Positions 1 to 12,295 are shown, counted from the stretch's first letter. The stretch is 64,000 nucleotides of DNA from Buddleja alternifolia (GCA_019426215.1 CM033394.1:14590195-14654194); one strand, 5' to 3'. Notes: generated by a model from the sequence alone, not told the origin. Translations and numbers: made by a program.

Positions 1-484
1 ATAAATGTCCTCATCCAAGTGTCCATTTAAAAATGCGGTCTTTACATCCACTTGCCAGACTTCAAAGTCTAAGTTTGCAGCTATGGCTAGCAGAATTCTA
101 ATAGATTTGATCATGGCTACTGGCGAAAAGGTTTTCTCATAGTCAATGCCCTCTTTTTGACTATAACCTTTAGCCACTAGCCTGGCCTTATAGGTGTCCA
201 CCTTGCTATCCGGACCAATCTTTTTTACTATAACCTTTAGCCACTAGCCTGGCCTTATAGATGTCCACCTTGCTATCCGGACCAATCTTTTACTTATAGA
301 TCCATTTGCATCTAATTGGACATATTCCATTTGGTAGATCAGTAATAGTCCACACTTGGTTCGAATACATCAAACCAATCTCTTCTTTCATAGCCTCAAG
401 CCACTTAGAGGAACCTATGTCCGTTGCTGCTTCATCATAGTCAGAGGGATCATCTCCATGGCTTCCTTCTGCAACGACATACAA
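1..484 (-). pseudogene. Copia-1 reverse transcriptase, N-terminal part (decayed)
   Basis: The minus strand encodes the typical start of a copia RT: a stretch with WLEAMKEEI, then SNQVWTITDLP, then CKWIYK near 290-300. Further left, other frames continue the RT with segments recognisable as the AFLNG/YMDQP neighbourhood (the plus text at 1-60 is its complement). A 67-bp tandem duplication at 160-293 disrupts the frame. The domain is cut off by the window edge, so the catalytic YVDD box is not seen. It would copy element RNA into DNA if intact, but this copy cannot. Confidence 0.75.
160..293. repeat. 67-bp direct tandem duplication inside Copia-1 RT
   Basis: Two adjacent copies begin with ACTATAACCTTTAGCCACTA at 160 and 227 and end with CCGGACCAATCTTTT. 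They differ at one or two positions. Since 67 is not a multiple of three, the duplication shifts the RT frame. Confidence 0.9.
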
Positions 485-550
485 ATAATGCTGCGTTTTG
501 TGCAGATAGCCATATCTCTCAAGCGACTGAGATACTCTGCTAGATTGTCG

Positions 551-1559
551 CTACGACGGTTGTGTCAAGTTGGGTTCAGATTCTTGAACTGATGTCTCCG
601 AAGGGATGTTATCTTGTTCTTCCAAAACAATCTTTCTACCTGGACCACCTTCTCGAATGAATTCCTCTTCAAGAAAGTGGGCTTGCAAGGCCACGATTAT
701 CCGATGTTCATTTTGCAGGTAAAAGAAGTATCCCATCGAATCTATGGGAAAACCAATAAAACGTCGTTTCAAAGATCTATCCTCTAGTTTCTCTACCTTG
801 GTCTTTTTTACATATGTTGGGCAACCCCATATTCTTATATATTTCAGACTAGGCTTGCTACCACTCCATATCTCATATGGTGTAGTGGGAATAGATTTCA
901 GAGGCACATTTGTTCAAAATGTGCACAACTGTAAGCAAAGCATGTCCCCACAATGAGATGGGTAAATTGGTGCAGCTAAGCATGGAGCGTATCATGTCCA
1001 ACAGAGTACAATTCCTTCTTTCTGCTACTCCGTTGAGTTGTCGGGTTGCTGGAGTTAGTTGCAATACTATGCCTTGTTCTTTTAAGAACTCATCAAACTC
1101 GGCACTCATGTATTTACCACCTTGATCAGATCTCAGTGCCTTAATACTGTGCCCAGTTTATTTTTCAGTCAAAGTTTTGAATTCCTTGAACCATTCAAGT
1201 GCTTTGGATTTATAGTTCATCAGATAAACTAGACCATACCTAGAGTGGTCATCTGTGAAGGTTATAAAATACTGAAAACCTCTAAGGGCCGCATCCTTAA
1301 GGGCCCCACAAATGTCAGTGTGGATTAATCCTAAAACTTCATTTGCCCTTTCGAAATGTCCAGTGAATGGTGACCTAGTCATCTTGCCTTTGAGGAACGA
1401 TTCACAAGTGGGATATGGGTCAGACCCAAGTGGACCAATGAGCCCACGTTTTTCCAACTCGTGAATCTTAAATTCACCGGAATGTCCCAGTCTAAGGTGC
1501 CATATGAGTTTTTGGTTCATTCCATTCATACTACGTTTTCTAGTCATAGTATTAACCAT
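551..1559 (-). pseudogene. Copia-1 GAG-pre-integrase and integrase (decayed)
   Basis: Minus-strand reading from 1559 starts with the GAG-pre-integrase zinc-binding region (WHLRLGHSG; a later Cys in YPTCESFLKG). The integrase core follows: HTDICGAL carries the first catalytic Asp, then YFITFTDDHSRYG. The Glu motif NGVAERRN lies at about 1020-1040, followed by PLKSIPTTPYEIWSGSKP and the WGCPTYVKK region. The chain is split into at least three frames (1158-1559, 873-1109, 551-907), so it is dead. It would have joined element cDNA to host DNA. Confidence 0.85.
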
Positions 1560-1568
1560 ACATTGATT

Positions 1569-2117
1569 TCAGACAATCAAATAGTATAAACCATAAATTA
1601 AAGATGCAGAGCCAACACACTTATTTCCAAAATAAATATCGAAAGAATTATGTTTAAATGTAAACAGATATCCTTTTCTGACTAATACAGGAATAGAAAT
1701 AATATTCTTAAGCCCATTGGGCAAAATAAGGCAATCATCTAATCTAATAGAAGTAATTCTAATGTGAGTTGCAACCACACTGTGTCCACTTCCTATATTG
1801 ATCATCACTTCGTTCTCAACCAACTTTCTACTTGCCTCCAGATCCTGGTTCAAAACACAAATATGAGCACTAACTCTGGAATCTAGAATCTAAGAAGTAG
1901 AAAATAGCATCATAGAACAATTTGTTTCAAAAATATAAAGTTCTATACCTGCTTTATTTTCTACTCTCATCTTAGGACAGTCACGCTTCCAATGCCCTGC
2001 TTCTTTGTGGTGGACGCAGATGTCTGTCTTCTTCGGGCCCCTGCCCTTGAACCTCTTCTTTTGGTTTCCCTTGCCTTTGGTCTTCCCAGAAGAGTTTGTC
2101 ACTCCCAGTTGCTTCAT
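1569..2117 (-). pseudogene. Copia-1 zinc knuckle and aspartic protease (decayed)
   Basis: The 2117 end encodes a basic, Lys-rich stretch with a CCHC-type knuckle in which the second Cys is replaced by His (CVHHKEAGHWKRDC). The protease follows in minus-strand order. Its active-site box reads DSRVSAHI at about 1870-1890, where copia proteases have DSGAS, so the invariant Gly is Arg. The segment around 1569-1853 keeps typical protease text (IRLDDCLILPNGLKNIISI). Stops separate the parts. It would have processed the Gag-Pol polyprotein. Confidence 0.75.
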
Positions 2118-2120
2118 GCC

Positions 2121-2774
2121 TCATTTCTTCTTCTGATTCTTTGAAGAATCAGTAGAAACGACCAAAACAGTCTCTTTCATCTTGGAGTCCATTTGTGCTT
2201 GAGCATTTGTGAGTTTGTTCAAAAGGCCAGGCAATGAACACTCAATGTCATTCATATTGAAATTCACAATGAATTGAGAAAAAGACTTGGGTAGTGACTG
2301 CAGGATGAGATCAGTCTGATGCCGGAAGTCCATAAAGAAGTTGTGGGCTTCCAATCTCTCGAACATGGAGATCATCTTCAAAATATGATCCCCAACTTTC
2401 TCTCCTTCCTTCATTCTCCCCCCAAAGAGTTGACATGAAGTCTCATAACGAGTAGTTCTACTGTGCTCTCCATAGAGTTCCTTTAGATGAACCATGATTT
2501 CAGCAGCTGTTCCTATCTTTTCATGAGATTGTTGTAGTTCATTGGTCATCAATCCTAGCATATACCCCTTGACACGAGTGTCGGCTTTAATCCAGTCTTC
2601 ACGGGCAAGCCGATCTTTAAAAGATCCAGGGTCTGGGACTTCAGGCATCTCTTCGTCGAGCATATGTCCCAAAGATTCAAGGCTAAGGACAATGCTCAAA
2701 TTTCATATCCAATCAACAAAATTTGGTCCAGTGAGGACATTTTTCTCAAATAGTATTGTCAAAGGGTTTGTCAT
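2121..2774 (-). pseudogene. Copia-1 gag (UBN2-type), one internal stop
   Basis: I place the start at the ATG ending at 2774 because the upstream 24 residues (MTNPLTILFEKNVLTGPNF...) match the usual copia gag start. They run in frame into the long reading frame through a single in-frame TGA near 2700. The remainder has typical capsid text: GYMLGLMTNELQQ, then YETSCQLFGGRMKEGEKVGDH, then LILQSLPKSFSQF. It ends in a stop before the zinc knuckle. Gag would form the cytoplasmic particle that packages element RNA. Confidence 0.8.
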
Positions 2775-4165
2775 TGTGATGGAAATAAACTGCAGAAAAA
2801 TAACAAAGATTTTCGATTAGATGTGTTATTTTGTACTTTAAAGTAAAATTAAGGATTTCAATATTTACTTGACTCCCACTATTTTTCTCAAAATATTGCA
2901 CTCCCACTACAATAATCGGAAACCTCGTTGGATTGGTTTCATAGTGAGTGATTGATTTCCCCAACGATCTAAACAAGTTGCAACCTTGAACGATATATGG
3001 CTCGTTAGATCATTGAGGTGATGTCAAACATCAATCAGTCCAACCGATGATTCAATCCCCTTTAGCTTATGGATAACTGAACCGCAAACTTTTTCGATAT
3101 ATAGGTGGTGATCCATCTGAGTCATTTATTCCATCAACTCCTATCAGTCTAACAATTTAATCTCACCTTGGAACCTTGAACGATATATGGGGCAAAATTT
3201 GTTTCAACATGAAGCCATCAAATGCACTAGAGAAGATAGAGTACCATGTCTTGATGCATGACCTCCTTATTCCGGGAAGATGCCATGCACTAGAAATGAA
3301 CCCACCTTCTAAAGTTTGATGGAGATCTAGAACATCCAATGCCCATTTACTTACTCAGTATTTTAATTTGGGAGAATTATAACATTCGATAATGTTATTA
3401 AGTTGGTCTCACTTTGCACATTAATTCCTTTATCGCTCAATAATTGGAAATGCATAAGAATAAGCCTAGCAATTCTAACAACACACACATGTATGGACTA
3501 TCTAGATCAACTCGAGCCAATGAGTGATCGGGGAGGGGTCCTATCTATTACAAGGATTGGGCCCTATAGAAAGATCTAATCTTCTTGTTTTTCCAAGACT
3601 TCATGTGCCACCATGAACTGCCATTTGGGCGTATCTCTAAAACAATTGCATAAAAATAACGTATACAAAATTCTATGAATTGAAGATATAAACTGGGGGG
3701 CTCAAAACTGGCCCAATACAACCCAAGTAAGACAACAAAAATAAAACCCTAAGTCCATACATGGTGTCACCATCACATATATAAGGAGCACATAAACAAT
3801 CTAAACACATATGTGAATTTATCCTTTAAATCTAATTTAATGTGTGATTAAATCTAATTTAGTCTAAGATTAAATCCAATTTAATCTATGATTGAATCCA
3901 ATTCAATCTCTTGATTAAATCCAATTTATTTTTCAATTAAATCCAATTTAATATCATCAAAATAAATCCAATTTAGTTTGAATACTTTAATCTAATTAAA
4001 GATTGACTATCATCAAATAACGTCTAATGGGTAATTTAATCTAAATACACAGCAATATCATGTAAAAGGAAAGTGATATTTAAATCTAATTCAACAAATT
4101 CAATTTAATATATACCAACTTTGAAAAGGAGTTTTAAATCCCATTTAAGACTTTGAACAATTCTA
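2775..4165. other. Copia-1 leader, no gene; AAATCCAATTTAA microrepeats from about 3820
   Basis: I see no credible coding sequence here. The 19-base string AACCTTGAACGATATATGG occurs at about 2981 and again at about 3173. From about 3820 to 4160, short degenerate repeats of AAATCYAATTTAAT follow one another. The same motif resumes at about 5475-5640 on the far side of the minisatellite, suggesting that 4166-5475 was inserted or expanded within this repeat field. Confidence 0.5.
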
Positions 4166-4340
4166 AGGCTGTGTTTGGATTGATGGATTTGTACTTGGGG
4201 ATTTCAAATCCCCTACTCAAATCCATTCTTTGCTGTTTGGCCCCAATTCTAAATGAATGGATTTCAAATCCATTTTAGGGCTGAGTGGATTTGAAGCCCA
4301 TTTTCTAATGGATTTCAAATCCACTCCCACACCCTATCAT
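4166..4340. repeat. Possible MITE end (GGCTGTGTTTGGATT...)
   Basis: GGCTGTGTTTGGATTGATGG at about 4167 resembles terminal repeats of many small plant DNA transposons. Several inverted and direct copies of GGATTTCAAATCC follow (about 4196-4325). The matching right end was not found; it would read roughly ATCCAAACACAGCC. Confidence 0.35.
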
Positions 4341-4369
4341 TGAAATTCACTCCAACTCCAATCAACATA

Positions 4370-5470
4370 CTTTTTACACATATTTACACACACACACACA
4401 TCAAACTTTTTACACACACAACATACTTTTACACACACAACACATTTTTTACACACACTACACACTTTTTACACACATTACACACTTTTTACACACATAA
4501 CATATTGTTTACACACACAACACACTTTTAACACACACTACACACTTTTTACACACACTACACACTTTTTACACACAATGCACTTTTTACACACACAACA
4601 CACTTTTTAAGACACCATGCACACTTTTCACACACCACACTTTTTACACAAAAACATACTTTTTACACAAAATGCACATATTTTCACACGCTCCATGCTT
4701 TTTACACATACTGCACATATTTTCACACACTCCATATTTTTTACACACACTGCACACATATTCACTCACGTTACACACTTTTTGCACACACTGCACACAT
4801 ATTCACTCACACTACACACTTTTACACACACTGCACACATATTCACACATACTATACTCTTTTTACACACAGTGCACATATTTTCACACACACTACACAC
4901 TTTTTACACGCACTGCACATATTTTACACACAATGCACACTTTTTACACACACTGCATATTTTTTACACACACTAGACACTTTTTACACACACTGCCCAC
5001 ACTTTCACACACACTCCATACTTTTTACACACACTACACACATTTTCACACACACTGCCCACTTTTTACACACACTGCACATATTTTACACACAATGTAC
5101 ACTTTTTACACACACTGCACATATTTTCACACACACTACACACTTTTTAAACAGATTGCATATTTTTTACACACACTGCCCACACTTTCACACACACTCC
5201 ATACTTTTTACACACACTACACATATTTTCACACACACTACCCACTTTTTACACACACCGCACACTATTTACACACACAACAAACATTTTACACACACTA
5301 CATATTTTTTACACATAATGCACACTTTTTACACACACTACTTATATTTTCACATAAACTCCATACTTTTTACACACACAACATATTTTTTACACACACT
5401 AACACTTTTTTACATACATTGCAAACTTTTTACCCACACTGCACACTTTTTACACACACTGCACATTTTT
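4370..5470. repeat. Minisatellite, about 20-bp unit, about 1.1 kb
   Basis: Tandem degenerate copies of TTTTTACACACACTACACAC fill this stretch, over 50 units, with longer variants such as TGCACATATTTTCACACACA. The long His/Thr/Phe-rich reading frames on the plus strand here are simply the repeat translated, not genes. It lies between the copia PBS and gag. Confidence 0.95.
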
Positions 5471-5474
5471 CAAG

Positions 5475-6341
5475 TTTAAATTCAATTTAAATAAAATAAC
5501 TAAATCCAATTTAGAGTAAAATTAAACCTAATATAAATTTCCTAAATCCAATTTAGAGTTCTTGAGTAAACTTAAATTTAATTAAAATTTATTCACTAAA
5601 TCCAATTTAAAAGTTGAAATGAAATTTAATTAGGGTTGTTTTACATGATAAATATTTAGGTTAAGTTTTTTCACTTTGGATTGAACCCACATAATTAATT
5701 AATTGATAATTGGTCAATCCAATTTAAATCATTTGGGCCAATCCCTATAATTAATTATGTTAGGCCCAATACAAAAAACTAATTAATTAAACAACAGGCC
5801 CAACTTTATTAATTAATTACGCTAGGCCAAGCCCAGCAAAAATTTAAGCCCAACACGAATGAACAATGCACTGGGCCTGGCCCACCTCTACTTAGTGCGC
5901 TGGGCCAAGCCCTGCGCATATGTATACACGCCAGCGCTAGCCTCGGCCCAGTGCTTACTTATGCGCTAGGCCAAGCCCAAAGCTGTATACATTCGGGTGT
6001 TGGGCTTTAGCCCAACACAACCCTAATGTGTTGGGCTAAAACCCAACACCATTACCGCCGCCTCCCTAAGCAGCAGTGATGGCGTTGCTGCTACAGTAGC
6101 TCTGGCGGTGGCGTCCTGCCGCTCCAGGGCGGCGCAATCTTCTAAAAGTTCATGAATCCAATTCAATTTTTTCATTTTACCCAATAAATCCAATTCAACT
6201 CATGAAATATTAATTTTACAGATAAGCATGTATAATACAAATTACCCAAATTTTTATACAATATGTAAAATCATGTTTGTGATATTAAAACAATTAAAAC
6301 ACATAAACATACAAGGAATATCATGATTTTTTTTCGAATTT
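5475..6341. other. Copia-1 leader, proximal part; no gene
   Basis: AT-rich microrepeats (5475-5640) are followed by a GC-rich block (about 5860-6130) with many GGGCC/GGCCC strings and a short palindrome TTGGGCTTTAGCCCAA. I see no ORF or RNA gene. It ends at the primer-binding site. Confidence 0.5.
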
Positions 6342-6355
6342 TGGCTCTGATACCA
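6342..6355 (-). promoter_or_regulatory. Primer-binding site of Copia-1 (initiator Met tRNA type)
   Basis: On the minus strand this reads TGGTATCAGAGCCA, the standard plant copia PBS complementary to the 3' end of initiator tRNA-Met. It sits one base inside the LTR end (...ACAACA), which fixes the LTR boundary at 6357. Confidence 0.95.
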
Positions 6356-7017
6356 CTGTTGTGATACGGTTTAGCGGATAAAATTTTTAATCCGAATCAC
6401 ACCCGAGAATCCAATCCGGAGATATTCATGATATTAAGCATATAGATCAATTAACGAGAATTGACAAGAGTAATCGAATTACCTTTTCGTCTATTGAATC
6501 TCGAATTATCAGCAGCAGCCCCGGACTCCTTCCTCTAGATAATCACGCGGAAGAAAAATTCTCTGAAAAAAGCTCGATCTCCTCCTCGGCAACAATTGCA
6601 GGCGGCTAGTTAGATGGAGATAGAGGGATTTTTCTTTCCTAATGCTCTAGGTTTATTTTGGTTTAGTGTCAGATTCTAAAACAATGACTTGTGTTCTTGT
6701 ATTGAGTCTTGACACTGACTGATTACTTATACCAAGTAAAAGACTTCCCTAGGTTACACATAAGAGGGGGCGGCCGAAATGGCCTTTGTAGATGGGCTTA
6801 AAACTTTGTTTTGACTTAGCCCATGTGTAATTAATTAAATCCAAGTCCAATCAAATTGGTAATTAATTAATTACATTTATCTAATTAATATTAATCCAAT
6901 TAATATAATTCAACTTACAAATTAATATCCAATTAATTTAACTTTGGAATTAATATGATTTAATTATTTAATTTAATTTAATTAAATATCTTTAACTCAC
7001 TACTACAAAAATACACT

Positions 7018-7335
7018 ATTACAGCGCACCTATTACGGTGGTTTTGGTGAAACCGCTGAATGGAGGTACCTATTACAGCGGTTTTTAAAAAACCGCGGTA
7101 ATAGGGCTTCTCGGTTCGGACCTATTACAGCGGTTCGTTTCTAAACCGCTGTAATAGGCGGTCCGTTAAAATATATAAAAAAAATTGGGCTATTACAGCG
7201 GTTCGGGGTAAACCGCTGTAATATGCTTGGACGGTAACAGCGGTTCGACGTCGAACCGCTGTAATAGAATTAAAAAAAATAATAAAAAACCGCCTATTAC
7301 AGTGGTTCGTACACGAACAGCTGTAATAGGCTGTC
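7018..7335. repeat. CACTA-1 left subterminal repeats
   Basis: About a dozen copies of CTATTACAGCGGTT or AACCGCTGTAATAG, mostly as inverted pairs separated by a few bases, giving stacked small hairpins. In characterised CACTA elements such arrays are the binding sites of the TnpA-like protein. Confidence 0.9.
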
Positions 7336-7649
7336 GGGTTTTTTACCTGGGGCACCCGGCCTCCTCCCCTAAATTCCCCCCAAATTCAACTCTCTTTCTC
7401 TCTTTCAACTCTCTCTCTATTACACCACCACCACCACCTCATCACCACCACCACCACCACCACGACCCTCATCACCGACCGCCTCCACCACCACGACCAC
7501 CATCTATCTCTATTTTTCTCTCTCGCGCTTTCTCTCTCTCTACTTGGTCTCTCTCTCACCCGCCGCCGTCCACCTCCGCCTCGATATCTCTCTCTCTTTC
7601 TCTATATATATGTGCATATATATATATATTTAACTCTCTCTCTATATTT

Positions 7650-10600
7650 ATAAAAGCATCGCCGTTGCCACTACCAACCAGTTGACCCAAACAAATCAAC
7701 ATTGGTTGGTTATATAGGAGTGTTGGCTCGATAGAAGGTGCCGATTACCATTAGTGATTGACGAAAAGTCCCATCACCAATAAAAAGAAACATTTGGGAT
7801 GATACAAAGGTAATTTAGATATTATCATATTTCTAAGTGTTAATGTATTTATAAATTGTAATTTCATATATATTTTGTTGTTTGTTTTTGTAGTTGGCAT
7901 TTGAAATTGAAGAAAGTAGACAAAAGTTCGTACTAGCAGAAGTTGGAAAGCTTGCAAGTAACTTCAGGAGCTACTTGAGTAGAGTGTAGGTGCCAGATGA
8001 TGATGAGAACATTAATTACAACCCACCCTCACACTATGAGATACCTGAAGACGATTGGAAGACATTTGTAGATCTTCGCCTAAGTGAAGAGTTTCAGCTA
8101 GCTAGTCATTTTAATTTACGGTTTCATTTGTTGGTTATTGCATTTATATTTAACTAATAATTTGATTATGTTATAAACAGAAACTAAGTAGGAAAAATCA
8201 GGAAAGAGCAAAGGAATCTGAATATCCTTACAGGAGATCACGTCTTAGACATGCTCTTGTGAAGCAAATTGAGGTACGTAGTTCATTTAGTAGTGAATCC
8301 TTACAATTTTTTTAATAAAAATGCCTTGTTATTAAATATATATATTTTTAATCAAAATATAGATGAATAGAAGAAGAGATGTGGGGTCCGATTGCACAAA
8401 GGTGACACGAGCACTCGTGTGGAGGATTGCGCGTTCCGATAAAATAAATCAAATTGATAACAACAATGTTATAAGAGTAGTGAATGAAATGGTGAGTTAT
8501 TTGCAATTTTAGCTCTATAATGTGTTTTATGTTTGTTTTGAAATACTATTGAAAAAACAAAGTTCACTAATTTTTTTTAAAAATGTATTATAACAGGAGA
8601 GCATTTCAGAAGAGAGTACTAGCTATAGTGGAAATGAGAAGAGTGGAAATGATGTATTGGCTAAAGCTCTTAAAAAGAAGGAGCATTCGGGTTGCGTTAG
8701 GGGTGTTGGCTTTGGAGTCTCACAAAGAGAGTACTTTATGGATCCAAAGCCTTCTAAAGAAATGGGGATGGAAAGCTTGAGAAATATGGTTCAGAACCTC
8801 TCCCAAACGATGTTTGCCATGCAACGCCAGATTGATGATTTGGAAGCGCCTAAATCGCATCGGCCACATGAAGATGAGGTGATTTCTGTGAAAGATAGCT
8901 GCCCAGAACCAGTTAAGATGCTTCCTGAGGTAATGATTTGAACTTGTTTATTGATCATGTAACTTGCAACTCTCTATTTCAACTTTCTAATATAATGTTG
9001 TGTATACATATATATATATATATGTAGGTTATCGCGCCATGTCAATTAGCATTTTCATCATCGTCATATCGTGTGGTGGCTAAAGGACAGATGTACAATC
9101 GAGTGAAGAATAGAATACTTCACAACCGTCCATAACCCACCCATCTTGTGAAAGTGCAAATTGACATTGCAGTTGAGGTGGATACACCCCTACCCGTCCC
9201 TCTCAATGATGAAGTGCTCACCATTTCTAGTGCTTTGGGTACCTATGTTGCTTGGCCAGCTAGTCTTGTCATTGTCACTGATGCACCGATATGTAATTAA
9301 TAGCTAGTCATTAATAAATTATAACAATTGTTTAAGGTTACTAAATATACTTTCGTGTGTAACTTTCATGTTTTATTTTCTTTGCTTAAACAGTCTCTTG
9401 GAGCATCCAAATCATTTGGAAACCAGAAATCAGGGATGTCGAAGCACTCAGCTATCAAACCTCTAGTCGCCAAGCCTGCACGTGAAGGTGACAGATGTGC
9501 AGACCGTGTACTAACTGGACTCCCTAATGATCTCATATTTCTTGGAAAGTACATGAAGATGATGTCTATTAATGCCCATATCACTATAGACATCGAGGAA
9601 AGTATTATGAATTTTGCATTCCCCGAGTATATTGGGAGAGAGGAGATCTGTCACCTTCTGCGTCAAGAACAAATAGGATCCTCTCTCATTATAGTGTACA
9701 TAAAGTAAGTTTTTTAATTATTTTATTGCATCTGAACTATGATTATTTTCGTTAAATTCATTTTTATGCTCAATTTAGGTGTTTGTGGGTTAAGTACGTG
9801 ATCCCCGAAGGGAAAGAAGCAAATTTCGGGTTCCTTACCCACATTTCATATCTGTGGGAACAAGCAAGCATACTGAACAAGTGCAGTACATAGCAGGTGC
9901 TATGATACAGAGTGTACAAATAAATATGTTATTTCTTGCACCTTAGAACACCGGGTGAGCTACTAAAGACTCAACTTTAATTTGTAAAACTAGTTACGGA
10001 AAGCAAATTTTGAACTTATCTTTTGAATGCTTTTTAGGGGACATTGGTTGTTGCTTGCGATTGATCCATTTCAGGAGGTCGTTTACTATCTGGATTCTTT
10101 GCATGGGGAGCTGGATTACCGAGATGAGATGACACAAAAAATTAATCTGTAAGTTTTTCATTCAATCAATGTATCCATTATATTTAATATTTTTTTAAAG
10201 TGTATATATCTTCCTAGATTTCACATAATTGCCCGTAAGTTAGATTATTTTCTTGTTTTTTGTAGTTTTTTACAGGGCTGTGCACATATTTCGTGCAAAT
10301 CGCAACAACAAGAAATCCAAAAATAAGACCTGTCAATGGATTAAAATAAAGGTTAGCATTTTCTAGTTTCAAGAGATAAATTATTCGTATAGAAGTTAAT
10401 GTTTAAATACAACTTTGATTATTTTGTAGTGCCCCCGACAGACAAACGAGGTGGATTGTTGCTATTTCGTTATGAGATTCATGAAGGAGGTTATTAGCCA
10501 CGGATATTCTATAATCCCAACAACGGTATGCATAATCCTAATTAATACTTAATTTCTTTCCCTTTTGAAGTTATTAAACCTTTGGTAGGTAACTGAAACG

Positions 10601-10730
10601 TCACTTGGGTTTTGCTATCTCTATATATATCTTGCAGTACTTTCATGATTCCCAATCCTTCTATACTCAAGAGCAAATTGATGAAGTACATTGCGAAGTG
10701 GCACAATACATTTTGTTAGCAACTCCTTAG
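7650..10730 (+). pseudogene. CACTA-1 second gene: Transposase_24 + DUF8039-like + Ulp1-like C48 protease (decayed)
   Basis: This is an exon-intron gene with clear GT..AG borders, paralogous to 43157-46486. A ruined first exon lies at about 7650-7790. Later exons encode FEIEESRQKFVLAEVGKL, NQERAKESEYPYRRSR (Transposase_24, Ptta/En/Spm family), then CQLAFSSSSYRVVAKGQMYNR and PTHLVKVQIDI (DUF8039-like). The papain-fold Ulp1 end follows: HWLLLAIDP (catalytic His, Asp), CPRQTNEVDCC (Gln, Cys) and a last exon ending QYILLATP at 10730. Stops include TAG in SRV*VPDDD near 7988. Ulp1 family enzymes cut SUMO from proteins; what the CACTA versions cut is unknown. Confidence 0.75.
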
Positions 10731-11002
10731 AAATTAGGTAATGTATTTTTTGTACATTGTGACTTGTTGTAAATTGTGATTTGATTTGTTGTATTTAAAT
10801 TATGAGTAATTTAATTAGTTGATTGTAAATTAACACGTGATCTCATTTGTTAAAAAAAAGAATTGGTTGTATTAATGAAGTTTTGGGTTTTTGTTGAATT
10901 TGTTTTACTGTGCAGAGATCTGGTTTGTTTTGGTTTATTGAATATATACTGTACAGGAAGGTTCCAAACTAGTAGGGTGCGGGTGGAAAAAAAAAATTAC
11001 AT

Positions 11003-11197
11003 CAGAACCGCTGTAATAGGATTTTGCAAATAAAAAAAAAAGCAGACTATATTACAGCGGTTCTGGATAGAACCGCTGTAATAGGGAACGTATTACAGCG
11101 GTTTTTAACCGCTGTAATAGGTCTAAGCCTATTAGAGCGTTGCCTATTACAACGGTTACAACCGCTGTAATAGGTAAAAAAACCCACTGTAATAGGC
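11003..11197. repeat. CACTA-1 right subterminal repeats
   Basis: Copies of ATTACAGCGGTT and AACCGCTGTAATAGG in both orientations occupy the last 200 bases before the right terminus, mirroring the left array. Confidence 0.9.
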
Positions 11198-12295
11198 CTT
11201 TTTTGTAGTAGTGATTAAATCATGTCATCTATTTTGTCAGTCAATTTACATCAAATGTGATTTTACCAAATACCCTTAGATTTAAGAAAATATTCCTTTT
11301 GTTCACATAGCGCGACTCTCTAGGCTCGATTCAATTGGCAATGGGAGGATTCCAAAGGATAAGGTTGTCACCTAGCCAACACCGTGGAACCAAATCGTAA
11401 CCCAATTGAAAACGAGATGATCATGTCATCACGAACCTTAACTACGAATACCATATGTGTATAAACTATTCACCGACGTGACCCGATTAAGTAAGAACCA
11501 TGATTTAGTCAAACTCATAGAACTTAATACTGTACTTAGAATCATAATAATGTGAAATTACCAAACTACCCTCAGTGACAATCACGGGATATTTTATATG
11601 CTTTGGCCAAGGACTTATAATTTTTATAACTTACGATCGTACAAGTCACATACTCGTTTACTGTCGAGACAGTGAATCCAGTTTTGGCAAGTTATCTTAT
11701 AACATCAAATGCACTATTGGATCGTACTTCGAGGTCGACCCCAACTATCAGGTGATACGAGTCTAACTACTCTGATAACATATCCAATACTACAAGCATG
11801 TTATAGATGACTCCTCAGGTCTAAAGTTCACACATACTATCGCAATCTTAATCCCAATCATTGACTGTCAAAGAGTAAATGCCCTTGTGATCGGATTAAT
11901 GCGAGTCGAGTTCAAATATGTTAATTCCATTAATCATATTCATGACACCAGCTCCCACTATCTAATCAGTGTACGACTAGCACTTCCTTGTCAAAGAAGG
12001 AGTCATATGAGTTGAATATTAATGCCCAATCAATATTCGTTAACTCATGAGCTCCCAGTTTCAGAGATTAAGTACTGCACTCGTCCAGTGCCTCCTCTTG
12101 TCCATAAGAGGTGGAAAGTCTATCTTGAAATCTCTTGGACTAATTTGTTCAATATAATTAAATGCCATTAGATTTATATGAACAAAATCCAAACCTTTAT
12201 TCTACAAAGAGAAACATCAAACGTTTTGTCCAAATAACTTATGTAAGCCCTACTCAATCTAATTCCTTAAAGGCATTGAGGGCATACACCTAACA

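Larger units (their letters stand above)
6998..11213 (+). mobile_element. CACTA-1 (En/Spm) transposon lacking the transposase gene
   Basis: The left end is CACTACTACAAAAATACAC at 6998 and the right end is TTTTTTGTAGTAGTG ending at 11213, the canonical CACTA terminal inverted repeat. Flanking trinucleotides are ACT and ATT, a 3-bp TSD with one mismatch. Both ends carry arrays of the subterminal motif TATTACAGCGGTT and its complement. A CT-rich leader (about 7370-7600) follows the left end, as in CACTA-3. The only gene is a decayed Transposase_24/Ulp1-type gene, so movement would need a transposase from another copy. It sits inside the Copia-1 LTR. Confidence 0.93.
1..12295 (-). mobile_element. 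Ty1/copia retrotransposon (Copia-1), minus strand, left part cut by window edge
   Basis: Read on the minus strand, the order is LTR (12295-6357), Met-type primer-binding site, long leader, gag, zinc knuckle, protease, integrase and the start of reverse transcriptase. This is the Ty1/copia order, with integrase before RT. The rest of RT, RNase H and the 3' LTR would lie left of base 1. All coding parts are broken by stops and frameshifts, so the copy is old. A CACTA transposon sits inside the LTR, and a minisatellite and a MITE-like piece sit in the leader. The 3.6-kb leader between PBS and gag is unusually long and is probably inflated by insertions. Confidence 0.85.
6357..12295 (-). repeat. 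5' LTR of Copia-1, split by a CACTA element
   Basis: On the minus strand the LTR begins TGTTAGGTGTATGCCCTC at 12295 and ends ACAACA at 6357, next to the PBS. Removing the CACTA element (6998-11213) leaves about 1.72 kb. It is clearly related to the LTR at 14181-19180 in its start, in the GATTGGGCATTAATATTCAAC/ATTGGGCATTAAGACC region and in the GGAGTCATCTA-type text. Its left partner LTR is outside the window, so the TSD cannot be tested. Confidence 0.85.

Noticed and set aside
4672..5490. 272-codon His/Thr/Phe-rich open frame
   Set aside because: It is the 20-bp minisatellite translated; overlapping long frames exist in other phases for the same reason.
7018..7335. CRISPR-like regularly spaced short repeats
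   Set aside because: The repeats are inverted as well as direct, spacing is irregular, and they lie at CACTA termini in a plant sequence; they are subterminal transposase-binding arrays.
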